11,178 nt of DNA. Origin: an uncultured Pseudoxanthomonas sp. (GTDB lineage: Bacteria; Pseudomonadota; Gammaproteobacteria; Xanthomonadales; Xanthomonadaceae). The DNA lies in contig CAMPIO010000108.1 in the NCBI GenBank assembly GCA_946886405.1, forward strand, positions 1 to 11,178, written 5' to 3'. Positions 1-6,491 of the stretch are shown here, in pieces. The position numbers and the translations under genes are program-made. The notes beneath the pieces are model-generated. The model ran no database searches, was not told where the DNA came from, and saw only the letters and a program-made list of their open reading frames with translations. Position 1 is the stretch's first letter; every line of letters begins with the position of its first letter.

Positions 1-7
1 AACTGAG

Positions 8-35
8 AAAGCCGCCAGTTCGCTGGCGGCTTTTT
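8..35 (+). terminator. Rho-independent terminator of an upstream, off-window gene
   Basis: An 11-bp stem (8-18 pairing with 23-33) closes a TTCG tetraloop and ends in a run of five T. The flanking A and T runs could let it work in both directions. It presumably ends transcription of a gene left of the window and insulates the lipoprotein gene that follows. Confidence 0.9.
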
Positions 36-137
36 CTGTACCCGGGTCTGGCCTCCGGTTCGCCTCGTCGGTTTGAGACGGACGCACGTCGCCACCCCGG
101 CGCCACTCTCTTCCACACTACCGATTTGGGGATCCAC

Positions 138-515
138 ATGAAGATCAAGAGCACCGTGCTGCTGGTTGCCGCCGTCCTGGCCCTGAGCGCCTGCAGCAAG
201 AGCGAGAACACCGACGCCGCTGCTGCCGACGCCGCTGCCGCTGCCGACCAGGCTGCCGCTGCCGCAGGTGATGCCGCTTCCGCTGCTGGCGACGCCGCCT
301 CGGCCGCTGGCGATGCCGCCGCCGCGGCCGCCGCCGACGGTGCGGCTGCCGCGACCGCCGCCTCGTACCCCGCCGCTGCCGCGACGCAGGCCGCTGCCAA
401 CGACGCCACCGCTGCCGCTGCCTCGGCCACCGCCGACGCTGCGCAGGCGACCGCCGACAAGGCCGCCGAAGTGGCCGACAAGGCCGAAGCCAAGGCTGAA
501 GAAGCCAAGCAGTAA
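138..515 (+). CDS. Small alanine-rich lipoprotein
   Basis: A 125-aa protein with a clear lipoprotein signal: positively charged MKIK, a hydrophobic stretch (residues 5-16) and the lipobox LSAC, with the lipidated Cys at residue 19. By hand count the mature part is about 56% Ala (60 of 107), with small polar residues, one Tyr and no Trp or Phe. Residues 44-64 hold three GDAASAA-type heptads in tandem. The last 20 residues change to a Lys/Glu/Ala pattern typical of a charged helix. The ATG at 138 is preferred to the in-frame TTG at 126 because it puts the signal peptide right at the N-terminus; a GGGG stretch lies just upstream. The gene stands alone between two strong terminators. It is presumably membrane-anchored and helical or disordered. 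Its function is not recognised. The usual codon pattern and intact signal argue for a real gene despite the low complexity. Confidence 0.8.
   Translation: MKIKSTVLLVAAVLALSACSKSENTDAAAADAAAAADQAAAAAGDAASAAGDAASAAGDAAAAAAADGAAAATAASYPAAAATQAAANDATAAAASATADAAQATADKAAEVADKAEAKAEEAKQ
267..329 (+). repeat. Three tandem 21-bp units encoding GDAASAA-like heptads
   Basis: Three consecutive in-frame 21-bp units start at 267, 288 and 309. They encode GDAASAA, GDAASAA and GDAAAAA. The copies differ mainly at third codon positions (GGT GAT versus GGC GAC), so the repeat is conserved in protein more than in DNA. It lies within the Ala-rich lipoprotein gene. Confidence 0.7.
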
Positions 516-539
516 TCGACTCGCCTCCGCGCGAATCGG

Positions 540-569
540 AAAGGCCCGCGCAAGCGGGCCTTTCTTTTT
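540..569 (+). terminator. Rho-independent terminator of the Ala-rich lipoprotein gene
   Basis: A perfect 10-bp stem, AAAGGCCCGC (540-549) pairing with GCGGGCCTTT (554-563), closes a GCAA loop and is followed by CTTTTT. It lies 24 bp after the lipoprotein stop codon and separates that gene from the acyl-CoA carboxylase gene. Confidence 0.93.
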
Positions 570-579
570 GCAGTGCGGT

Positions 580-608
580 TTGGCGCGTGCCGGGCTTTGT
601 GGTCTGAT
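580..608 (+). promoter_or_regulatory. Possible sigma-70 promoter for the mccB-like gene
   Basis: TTGGCG (580-585) and TCTGAT (603-608) each match 4 of 6 consensus bases and are 17 bp apart. They sit just after the terminator and about 28 bp before the ATG at 636. Placement is good but the match is weak, and chance similarity is possible in this short gap. Confidence 0.25.
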
Positions 609-635
609 GCCGCCTTCCCTGCATCGTCGCACCGC

Positions 636-2243
636 ATGCCCGCCATCGCCTCGCAACTCGATCCTCGCTCACCCGACTTCATCGCCAACGCGGCGTACCA
701 CCGCGTGCTGGTGCAGGAACTCGACCGCCGGCTGGCGCGCGCCGCCGACGGAGGTGGCGAGAAAGCCCGTACCCGGCACACCGAGCGCGGCAAGCTGCTG
801 GCACGTGATCGCATCACCGCCCTGCTCGATCCAGGCTCACCCTTCCTCGAAATCGCGCCACTGGCCGCCGAAGACATGTACGACGGCGCCGCACCTGCGG
901 CCGGCATGGTCTGCGGCATCGGCCGGGTGATGGGCAATGAAGTGGTGATCGTCGCCAACGATGCGACCGTGAAAGGGGGCACCTACTTCCCGATGACGGT
1001 GAAGAAGCATCTGCGCGCGCAGGAAGTGGCGCGCGAGAACCACCTGCCCTGCATCTATCTGGTCGATTCCGGCGGCGCCTTCCTGCCGCTGCAGGACGAG
1101 GTCTTTCCGGATCGCGAGCACTTCGGCCGCATCTTCTACAACCAGGCACGCCTTTCTGCGGAGAACATCCCGCAGATCGCGGTGGTGATGGGCAGCTGCA
1201 CCGCAGGCGGCGCCTACGTGCCTGCGATGTGCGATGAGAGCGTGATCGTGAAGGAACAGGGCACGATCTTCCTCGGCGGCCCGCCCCTGGTGAAGGCGGC
1301 GACCGGCGAAGTGGTCGATGCCGAGACGCTCGGCGGCGCGGACGTGCACACCAGCGTCTCCGGCGTGGCCGACCACTTCGCCGAGGACGACCGCCATGCG
1401 CTGGAGATCGCACGCAGCATCGTCGGCCACCTCAATCGACGCAAGACCGTGCCGGTGGCGGTGCGCGACGTACGGGAGCCGCTCTATCCCGCCGACGAGC
1501 TTTACGGCATCGTACCGAAGGACACACGGCGGCCGTTCGACATCCGCGAGGTCATCGCGCGCATCACCGACGGCAGCGAGCTGGACGAGTTCAAGGCACG
1601 CTACGGCAGGACGCTGGTCACCGGCTTCGCCCACCTGCATGGCTATCCGGTGGGCATCGTCGCCAACAACGGCATCCTGTTCGGCGAAAGCGCGCTCAAG
1701 GGCGCGCACTTCATCGAACTGTGCAACCAGCGCGGCATCCCGCTGGTCTTCCTGCAGAACATCACCGGCTTCATGGTCGGCCGCAAGTACGAGAATGCCG
1801 GCATCGCCAAGGACGGTGCGAAGATGGTCACGGCCGTCGCGTGCTCGAGCGTACCGAAGTTCACCGTGGTCGTCGGCGGCAGTTTCGGCGCGGGCAATTA
1901 CGCCATGTGCGGGCGCGCCTACGGGGCCCGCTTCCTCTGGATGTGGCCGAATGCGCGCATCAGCGTGATGGGCGGCGAACAGGCGGCGAGCGTACTGGCG
2001 ACGGTGAAGCGTGACGGCATCGAGGCCCGCGGCGACGCCTGGAACGCGGACGAAGAAGAAGCTTTCAAGGCACCGATCCGCGACCAGTACGAATCCCAGG
2101 GCAGCCCCTGGTATGCCACCGCCCGGCTGTGGGACGACGGCATCATCGACCCGGCCGACACGCGCCGTGTGCTGGGACTCGGCGTCTCGGCGTCCTTGAA
2201 TGCACCGATCACGCCGGCGAAATTCGGCGTATTCCGGATGTAG
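636..2243 (+). CDS. mccB: 3-methylcrotonyl-CoA carboxylase beta subunit (carboxyltransferase)
   Basis: A 535-aa carboxyltransferase subunit of a biotin-dependent acyl-CoA carboxylase. It transfers carboxyl from biotin to 3-methylcrotonyl-CoA, giving 3-methylglutaconyl-CoA in leucine/isovalerate breakdown in the cytoplasm. Two crotonase-like halves are visible. The N-terminal half has DSGGAFLP (144-151) and [11 protein letters not shown] (186-196). The C-terminal half has [11 protein letters not shown] (372-382), [16 protein letters not shown] (414-429) and [17 protein letters not shown] (435-451). The [10 protein letters not shown] and [13 protein letters not shown] blocks are typical of MccB (LiuB) rather than propionyl-CoA carboxylase. 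The length matches the family. The frame is open back to 573, but the ATG at 636 gives the usual N-terminus; no strong Shine-Dalgarno is visible. An SDR gene follows after 4 bp, and a LiuC-like hydratase lies near the right end, supporting the leucine role. The biotin-carrying alpha subunit is not in the window. Geranyl-CoA carboxylase is a less likely alternative. Confidence 0.93.
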   Translation: MPAIASQLDPRSPDFIANAAYHRVLVQELDRRLARAADGGGEKARTRHTERGKLLARDRITALLDPGSPFLEIAPLAAEDMYDGAAPAAGMVCGIGRVMGNEVVIVANDATVKGGTYFPMTVKKHLRAQEVARENHLPCIYLVDSGGAFLPLQDEVFPDREHFGRIFYNQARLSAENIPQIAVVMGSCTAGGAYVPAMCDESVIVKEQGTIFLGGPPLVKAATGEVVDAETLGGADVHTSVSGVADHFAEDDRHALEIARSIVGHLNRRKTVPVAVRDVREPLYPADELYGIVPKDTRRPFDIREVIARITDGSELDEFKARYGRTLVTGFAHLHGYPVGIVANNGILFGESALKGAHFIELCNQRGIPLVFLQNITGFMVGRKYENAGIAKDGAKMVTAVACSSVPKFTVVVGGSFGAGNYAMCGRAYGARFLWMWPNARISVMGGEQAASVLATVKRDGIEARGDAWNADEEEAFKAPIRDQYESQGSPWYATARLWDDGIIDPADTRRVLGLGVSASLNAPITPAKFGVFRM

Positions 2244-2247
2244 TGCC

Positions 2248-2997
2248 ATGGCGGCACCGGTCATCCTGGTCACGGGCGGTGGCCGCGGCATTGGCGCCGC
2301 GACCGCGCTGCTCGCGGCGGAACAGGGCTACGCGGTCGGCGTCAATTTCCGGCGGGACGAGGCCGCCGCGCAGGCGGTGGTCCAGAAGATCGTCGACCAG
2401 GGCGGACAGGCCATCGCCTTGCAGGCCGACGTAGCCCGCGAGGCAGACGTGGTCGCGATGTTCCGGCGACTCGACGACGCGTGGGGACCGCTCACTGCGC
2501 TGGTCAACAACGCCGGCATCCTGGAAGCACAATCGCGCGTGGATACGCTGGAGCCCGCGCGCATCGCGCGCATTCTCGCCACCAATGTCATGGGCACGTT
2601 GCTGTGCTGCCGGGAAGCCGTCCTGCGCATGTCGACCCGACACGGCGGTTCCGGCGGCGCCATCGTCAATGTCTCGTCCGTAGCGTCCAGGACCGGCTCG
2701 CCCGGGGAGTACGTGGACTATGCGGCGTCGAAAGGTGCCGTCGACACCCTGACCGTCGGCCTTTCGCACGAGGTCGCGCAGGAGGGGATCCGCGTCAACG
2801 CCGTCCGGCCCGGCTTCATCTACACCGACATGCATGCCGATGGCGGCGAACCGGCTCGCGTCGACCGGGTCAAGGCATTCGTGCCGATGCGTCGCGGCGG
2901 ACAACCGCATGAGGTGGCCGAGGCGATCCTGTGGCTGCTGTCCGGCAAGGCGAGTTACACGACGGGCACCTTCATCGACATCGCCGGCGGGCGCTGA
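2248..2997 (+). CDS. SDR family NAD(P)-dependent oxidoreductase
   Basis: A 249-aa classical short-chain dehydrogenase/reductase of FabG type and usual length. Visible motifs are the nucleotide-binding TGGGRGIG (9-16), the NNAG block (87-90), Asn113, the catalytic Ser around 144 (NVSS) and Tyr158-x3-Lys162 (YAASK), followed by RVNAVRPGFI. All tetrad positions are present, so it should be active. An N-R-R sequence (33, 35, 36) after the second beta strand leans towards NADP(H), but this is inference. The ATG at 2248 is chosen because it lies 4 bp after the mccB stop and begins the standard SDR N-terminus; the upstream in-frame ATG at 2200 lies inside mccB. The spacing implies co-transcription with mccB. 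The substrate is unknown. A role on a branched-chain hydroxyacyl or ketoacyl intermediate is possible from context only. Confidence 0.9.
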   Translation: MAAPVILVTGGGRGIGAATALLAAEQGYAVGVNFRRDEAAAQAVVQKIVDQGGQAIALQADVAREADVVAMFRRLDDAWGPLTALVNNAGILEAQSRVDTLEPARIARILATNVMGTLLCCREAVLRMSTRHGGSGGAIVNVSSVASRTGSPGEYVDYAASKGAVDTLTVGLSHEVAQEGIRVNAVRPGFIYTDMHADGGEPARVDRVKAFVPMRRGGQPHEVAEAILWLLSGKASYTTGTFIDIAGGR

Positions 2998-3001
2998 CGC
3001 C

Positions 3002-3030
3002 TTGTCAGGTATGTGAGCGCCGCGTACACA
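3002..3030 (+). promoter_or_regulatory. Possible sigma-70 promoter upstream of the bactofilin operon
   Basis: TTGTCA (3002-3007, 5 of 6 consensus bases) and TACACA (3025-3030, 3 of 6) are exactly 17 bp apart in the 160-bp gap after the SDR gene. It would give a leader of about 120 nt before the bactofilin. The -10 box is weak, so this is tentative. Nothing else was recognised in the gap. Confidence 0.2.
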
Positions 3031-3157
3031 TGCCCGACTGCGCGATGAACCACGCCTCCCGTTGCGTCCTGATTGGCACGATTGTCCGCACGGGTCACAA
3101 CGTTGAACATCGCCAGCCGCGATAGTCGGTGTCCACGTCAACCGGAGCATCCCCTGC

Positions 3158-3694
3158 ATGTCCATCTGGAAAGACCAAGCCCCCGCGAAGAAGGACGCCA
3201 CCCCGCTGCCGCCCGAGCCGTCGCCGGTCCCGCTTCGCGACACGTCCGCCGCCGATTTTTCCCCTGCCGTCACCGCACCGCCGGGCACGCGCCCGGTCGA
3301 GCGCGCGGCACCACAGGAAACGCTGAAGGAATCCCTGATCGCCGCCGACCTGACCATCGAGGGCAAGATCGAGGGCACGGGCCACATCCGCATCGCCGGC
3401 CGCTTCAAGGGCGACGTCAACGTGCAGGGCGACCTGACCATCGAAACCGGCGCCAAGCTCAATGGCGGCGTACGGGCGAAGAAGGTGACCATCGCGGGCG
3501 AGCTGGAAGGCAACATCGAATCCGCCGCACGTGTCGAACTGCTGGCGTCGGGCGTGCTGATCGGCGACGTCAAGGCGGGTTCGCTCACCGTCGCCGCCGG
3601 CTCGCGGATGCGCGGCCAGGCCGATTTCGGCTGGGATGAGCCCGCAGCCAAGGGCGGCAAGTCCGGCAGTACGGAGTCCGGCGCCGCCGCATGA
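3158..3694 (+). CDS. Bactofilin (polymer-forming cytoskeletal protein)
   Basis: A 178-aa bactofilin (DUF583). These proteins polymerise without nucleotides into filaments, usually at the inner face of the membrane, and act in cell shape, polarity or envelope enzyme recruitment. Residues 1-55 are a Pro/Ala-rich, probably disordered tail. Residues about 58-155 form the beta-helix core, with a strong repeat of short beta strands and Gly turns: LTIEGKIEGTGHIRIAGRF, then GDVNVQGDLTIETGAKLNGGV, then KKVTIAGELEGNI. The C-terminal 20 residues are Gly/Ser/Ala-rich and disordered. A GGAG lies about 10 bp before the ATG. The stop overlaps the start of the zinc-ribbon gene (ATGA), so the two are probably translationally coupled. 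The conserved core makes the family call safe. The cellular process cannot be told from here, since no peptidase or other cell-wall enzyme is adjacent. Confidence 0.93.
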   Translation: MSIWKDQAPAKKDATPLPPEPSPVPLRDTSAADFSPAVTAPPGTRPVERAAPQETLKESLIAADLTIEGKIEGTGHIRIAGRFKGDVNVQGDLTIETGAKLNGGVRAKKVTIAGELEGNIESAARVELLASGVLIGDVKAGSLTVAAGSRMRGQADFGWDEPAAKGGKSGSTESGAAA

Positions 3695-4059
3695 GCCAAC
3701 CCCGCCCCGGCAGTGCCGGCGCCACCCGCACCTGCCCGCACTGCAAGGCCACCATCCTGGAAAGCGCGGCGGTCTGCCCCGGCTGCCGCCATCACCTGCG
3801 TTTCGAACCCGGCGCAGGCGCCCAGGCCACGCCTGCGCTGACGCCGCTGCGCATCGAGGGCACGTTGCAGCCGCCCGCCGAGGGTGCCGCCTGGGAGTAC
3901 AGCGTGGTGCTGTCCATTCGCAACGACCGTGGCGAGGAAGTGACCCGCCAGGTCGTCGGCGTCGGCGCCATGCAGCCGCACGAGCAGCGCAGCTTCGTCT
4001 TGTCGGTGGAGCTCAATCCCGCGACGGGCAAGGCGGCGGGACGCCGGACGCGACACTGA
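3691..4059 (+). CDS. Small zinc-ribbon protein with a C-terminal beta domain
   Basis: A 122-aa protein. Cys15-x2-Cys18 and Cys29-x2-Cys32 (CPHC and CPGC, 10 residues apart) form a typical zinc ribbon. After a Gly/Ala linker, residues about 52-109 alternate hydrophobic and polar as in a beta sandwich (EYSVVLSIRNDRGEE, then QPHEQRSFVLSVEL). This resembles FxLYD-like or Ig-like small domains, but that is a pattern impression, not a search result. No signal peptide or membrane segment is seen. It starts inside the bactofilin stop codon, so it is likely made together with the bactofilin and may bind it. The C-terminal end (GKAAGRRTRH) is short and basic; whether it is the natural end or the product of a frameshift cannot be decided without homologues. 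Function unknown. Confidence 0.8.
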   Translation: MSQPRPGSAGATRTCPHCKATILESAAVCPGCRHHLRFEPGAGAQATPALTPLRIEGTLQPPAEGAAWEYSVVLSIRNDRGEEVTRQVVGVGAMQPHEQRSFVLSVELNPATGKAAGRRTRH

Positions 4060-4125
4060 CGCCCTCCCCGTCGCCATCGTGCCCGGCTACACTCGCTGTC
4101 GACACGGATGCCAGCAGGGGGCTGG

Positions 4126-5817
4126 ATGATCGTCGGCATCGATCTGGGAACGACACACTCGCTGATTGGCTACTACGGGCCTGACGGTCCTGTCCTGATT
4201 CCGAACGCGCTGGGCGAACTGCTCACGCCGTCCGTCATCAGCGTGGATGCGGATGAGACGCTGATCATCGGCCGTCCGGCGGTCGATCGACTGATCACCC
4301 ACCCGGAGCGCAGCGTAGCCAACTTCAAGCGCTGGATGGGCACCAACCGCGTCACCCGGCTGGGCAAGCATGCGCTGCGACCGGAAGAGTTGTCCGCGAT
4401 GGTGCTTCGCTCGCTGCTTGCCGACGCGGCCAGCCATCTTGGCGCGCCCGTCACGGAAGCCGTCGTCAGCGTTCCCGCCTACTTCGGCGATGCCCAGCGC
4501 AAGGCCACCCGGATCGCCGGCGAGCTCGCCGGCATCAAGGTCGAGCGCCTGATCAACGAACCGACGGCGGCCGCCATGGCCTACGGTCTGCAGCAACGCG
4601 ACGGCGGCCGCTTCCTGGTCTTCGACCTGGGCGGCGGCACGTTCGACGTCTCCATCCTGGAGATGTTCGAGGGCGTGATGGAGGTGCACGCCAGCGCCGG
4701 CGACAACTTCCTCGGCGGCGAGGACTTCCTGTCTGTCCTGCGCGACGCATGTCTGCGTGACATCAAGGTCGATCCCCGTCAGCTGACGCCCACCGAGGAC
4801 GCGCACCTGCGGCGGCGCCTGGAACTGGCCAAGCGCGAGCTCTCCACCACCGCAGGCAATGCACTGACGGTGGAGATCACCGTGGGCGGCGAGCCGCGCC
4901 AGTGGCAGCTCGACGAAGCAACCTTCTCGCGCATCTGCGAGCCGCTGGTCCAACGCATGCGCGCGCCGCTGGAACGGGCAATGCGCGATGCCCGGCTCGC
5001 ACCCGGTCAGCTCGACGACATCGTCCTGGTCGGTGGCGCCTCGCGCATGCCGTTGACCGCGCGCCTGGTGTCACGCATGTTCGGTCGCCTGCCGCTGCGC
5101 CACGTCAATCCGGACGAAGCGATCGCACTCGGTGCCGCCGTGGCTGCCGGCATGAAGGCGCGCGACGAATCGCTGGAAGAGATCATCCTGACCGACATCT
5201 GCCCGCACTCGCTGGGCGTCGATACCGGCCGTGACGACGGCCACGGCCAGGTCACCACAGGCCTGTTCTCGCCCATCATCCACCGCAACGCGACCGTGCC
5301 GGTCAGCCGCGTCGAACGCTACCAGCCGATGCGCGACCTGCAGACGCAGGTGGAGTTCAACATCTACCAGGGCGAAAGTCCGCGCGTCGAGAACAACGTC
5401 AAGCTCGGCACCATCGCGGTGAAGGTGCCCGCGCGCGCTGCCCACGACAATCCGGTGGACATCCGCTTCACTTACGACATCAACGGCCTGTTGCAGGTGG
5501 AAGCCACCGTGCTGGCGACCGGCCAGACGCACGAAGTGGTGCTGCAGCAGAATCCCGGCGTGCTGTCGGACGAGGAGGTCCGCCATCGGCTGGCTGCACT
5601 GGCTGAACTGAAAGTGCATCCGCGCGATCACCAGGAGAACCTCGCCCTGATCGCGCGCGCCGAGCGGCTGTACGAGGAACTGCTGTGGGCCCGCAATGAC
5701 CTGCAGGACGCGCTCGTCCGGTTCCGCGGCATCCTGGACGGACAGGACCCGATGCAGATCCGCGAGCATCGTGCCGATTTTGCGCGAATGCTCGAGCACA
5801 TCGAGGCACAGGGGTGA
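4126..5817 (+). CDS. hscC: HscC-type Hsp70 family chaperone
   Basis: A 563-aa Hsp70. The N-terminal ATPase domain has the phosphate-1 loop GIDLGTTHS (4-12), VPAYFGDAQR (116-125), INEPTAAAMAYG (143-154), the phosphate-2 loop FDLGGGTFDVS (166-176) and the adenosine motif LVGGASRMP (301-309). The peptide-binding domain spans about 375-475. Only about 85 helical residues follow, shorter than the lid of DnaK (about 638 aa in total). The length and short lid fit HscC (E. coli about 556 aa). No conserved acidic C-terminus is present. A start at 4108 is also possible, but AGGGGG (4116-4121) at a suitable distance and the usual family N-terminus MIVGIDLGTT favour 4126. The stop overlaps the GTG of the first J-protein gene (GTGA), so the chaperone and its presumed co-chaperones are coupled. 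E. coli hscC likewise lies near J-protein genes (djlB, djlC). Substrates are unknown. Confidence 0.9.
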   Translation: MIVGIDLGTTHSLIGYYGPDGPVLIPNALGELLTPSVISVDADETLIIGRPAVDRLITHPERSVANFKRWMGTNRVTRLGKHALRPEELSAMVLRSLLADAASHLGAPVTEAVVSVPAYFGDAQRKATRIAGELAGIKVERLINEPTAAAMAYGLQQRDGGRFLVFDLGGGTFDVSILEMFEGVMEVHASAGDNFLGGEDFLSVLRDACLRDIKVDPRQLTPTEDAHLRRRLELAKRELSTTAGNALTVEITVGGEPRQWQLDEATFSRICEPLVQRMRAPLERAMRDARLAPGQLDDIVLVGGASRMPLTARLVSRMFGRLPLRHVNPDEAIALGAAVAAGMKARDESLEEIILTDICPHSLGVDTGRDDGHGQVTTGLFSPIIHRNATVPVSRVERYQPMRDLQTQVEFNIYQGESPRVENNVKLGTIAVKVPARAAHDNPVDIRFTYDINGLLQVEATVLATGQTHEVVLQQNPGVLSDEEVRHRLAALAELKVHPRDHQENLALIARAERLYEELLWARNDLQDALVRFRGILDGQDPMQIREHRADFARMLEHIEAQG

Positions 5818-6491
5818 ACCAGTGGCCGTGCGCCCTGCTGGGCATCGGCGACGACGCGGATGAACCCACCATCAAGCGCGCCTATGCACGGCTGCTCAAG
5901 CTGCACAGGCCGGACGATGATCCCGAAGGGTTCCAGCGCGTCAACGATGCCTACCAGTTCTGCCTGCGCCAGGTGAATGGCGGAGACGCCAACGCACCGC
6001 AAGTCATCGCCTCCGACGGGCCCGCGCATGTCCCGGAGACTTCGCCCGTCGCTGCCTTCCCGCTGGACATCGGAACGTTCATCGCTGCACTGCTCGACGT
6101 CTCGACGACGGCCAGCGGCCGCGAACTCCTCAGGTGGCTCGAGGCCCATCCGGCGTTCTATTCGATCGGCGCGCGCGAAAGCTTCGCTCCCGAAATCGTC
6201 AACGCATTGCTGCAAGAACCGGCTTTGCCACCGCGGCACGTGGCGGCCATCCTGCATTTCTTCGGACTGGATACCGCAACGCCTGCGCGCCTCTGGCTCG
6301 AGCCGTCCGTGAGCGCACTGGAGCGATACGCACACATGACGCTCGAGGACGCCGAAGCCATCCGGAAGCCATACGTGGAGTCGCCACCTCCATCGTCCGT
6401 CGGCAGCTTGGGGTGGTCATTCGGCGCTGCCATCTGGGTGTCGCTACTCGCGATGGTGTCGCTGGCGCGCTGCTCCGGAGAAGGCCCGTGA
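5814..6491 (+). CDS. J-domain membrane protein, presumed HscC co-chaperone (short paralogue)
   Basis: A 225-aa protein with an N-terminal J-like domain (about 3-50): ALLGIGDDADEPTIKRAYAR, then RPDDDP and FQRVNDAYQ. The position of the obligatory HPD motif reads Arg-Pro-Asp (32-34), with a His just before it. A variable linker follows, then a middle domain (about 88-165) also present in the next protein, including AHPAFYSI and LPPRHVAAILHFFG. One membrane span lies at the C-terminus (about 199-219), followed by only a few residues, so it is probably tail-anchored with the J-domain in the cytoplasm. The GTG start overlaps the hscC stop (GTGA), and its own stop overlaps the next GTG in the same way. 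This resembles DjlB/DjlC of E. coli, which work with HscC. The name is not transferred because one-to-one orthology cannot be shown. Confidence 0.85.
   Translation: MNQWPCALLGIGDDADEPTIKRAYARLLKLHRPDDDPEGFQRVNDAYQFCLRQVNGGDANAPQVIASDGPAHVPETSPVAAFPLDIGTFIAALLDVSTTASGRELLRWLEAHPAFYSIGARESFAPEIVNALLQEPALPPRHVAAILHFFGLDTATPARLWLEPSVSALERYAHMTLEDAEAIRKPYVESPPPSSVGSLGWSFGAAIWVSLLAMVSLARCSGEGP
5856..5956 (+). repeat. Diverged direct repeat, copy 1 (J-domain coding)
   Basis: This 101-bp stretch matches 6527-6627 without gaps at 78 of 101 positions by hand count, including 20 of 21 bases at the segment encoding AYARLLK. It marks the duplicated J-domain of the two tandem J-protein genes. Confidence 0.75.

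Noticed and set aside
145..672. Other-frame ORFs across the Ala-rich lipoprotein gene
   Set aside because: They give Arg- or Pro-rich low-complexity peptides as expected from shifted GCC/GCT repeats, and one reads through the terminator hairpin.
837..2291. A minus-strand open frame (484 codons) opposite mccB
   Set aside because: The sense strand encodes a complete conserved carboxyltransferase; the antisense product shows no family features.
3098..3105. The palindrome CAACGTTG before the bactofilin as an operator
   Set aside because: An 8-bp palindrome is expected by chance at this scale and has no second copy or linked promoter.
2209..4077. A long minus-strand open frame (622 codons) over the SDR, bactofilin and zinc-ribbon genes
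   Set aside because: High GC leaves antisense frames open. Its protein is Arg/Ala/Gly-rich with no recognisable domain, and three clear genes lie on the other strand.
4088..4093. TACACT as a -10 box for hscC
   Set aside because: It lies in a 66-bp gap after the zinc-ribbon gene, but no acceptable -35 exists at 16-18 bp and read-through from the bactofilin operon is equally likely.
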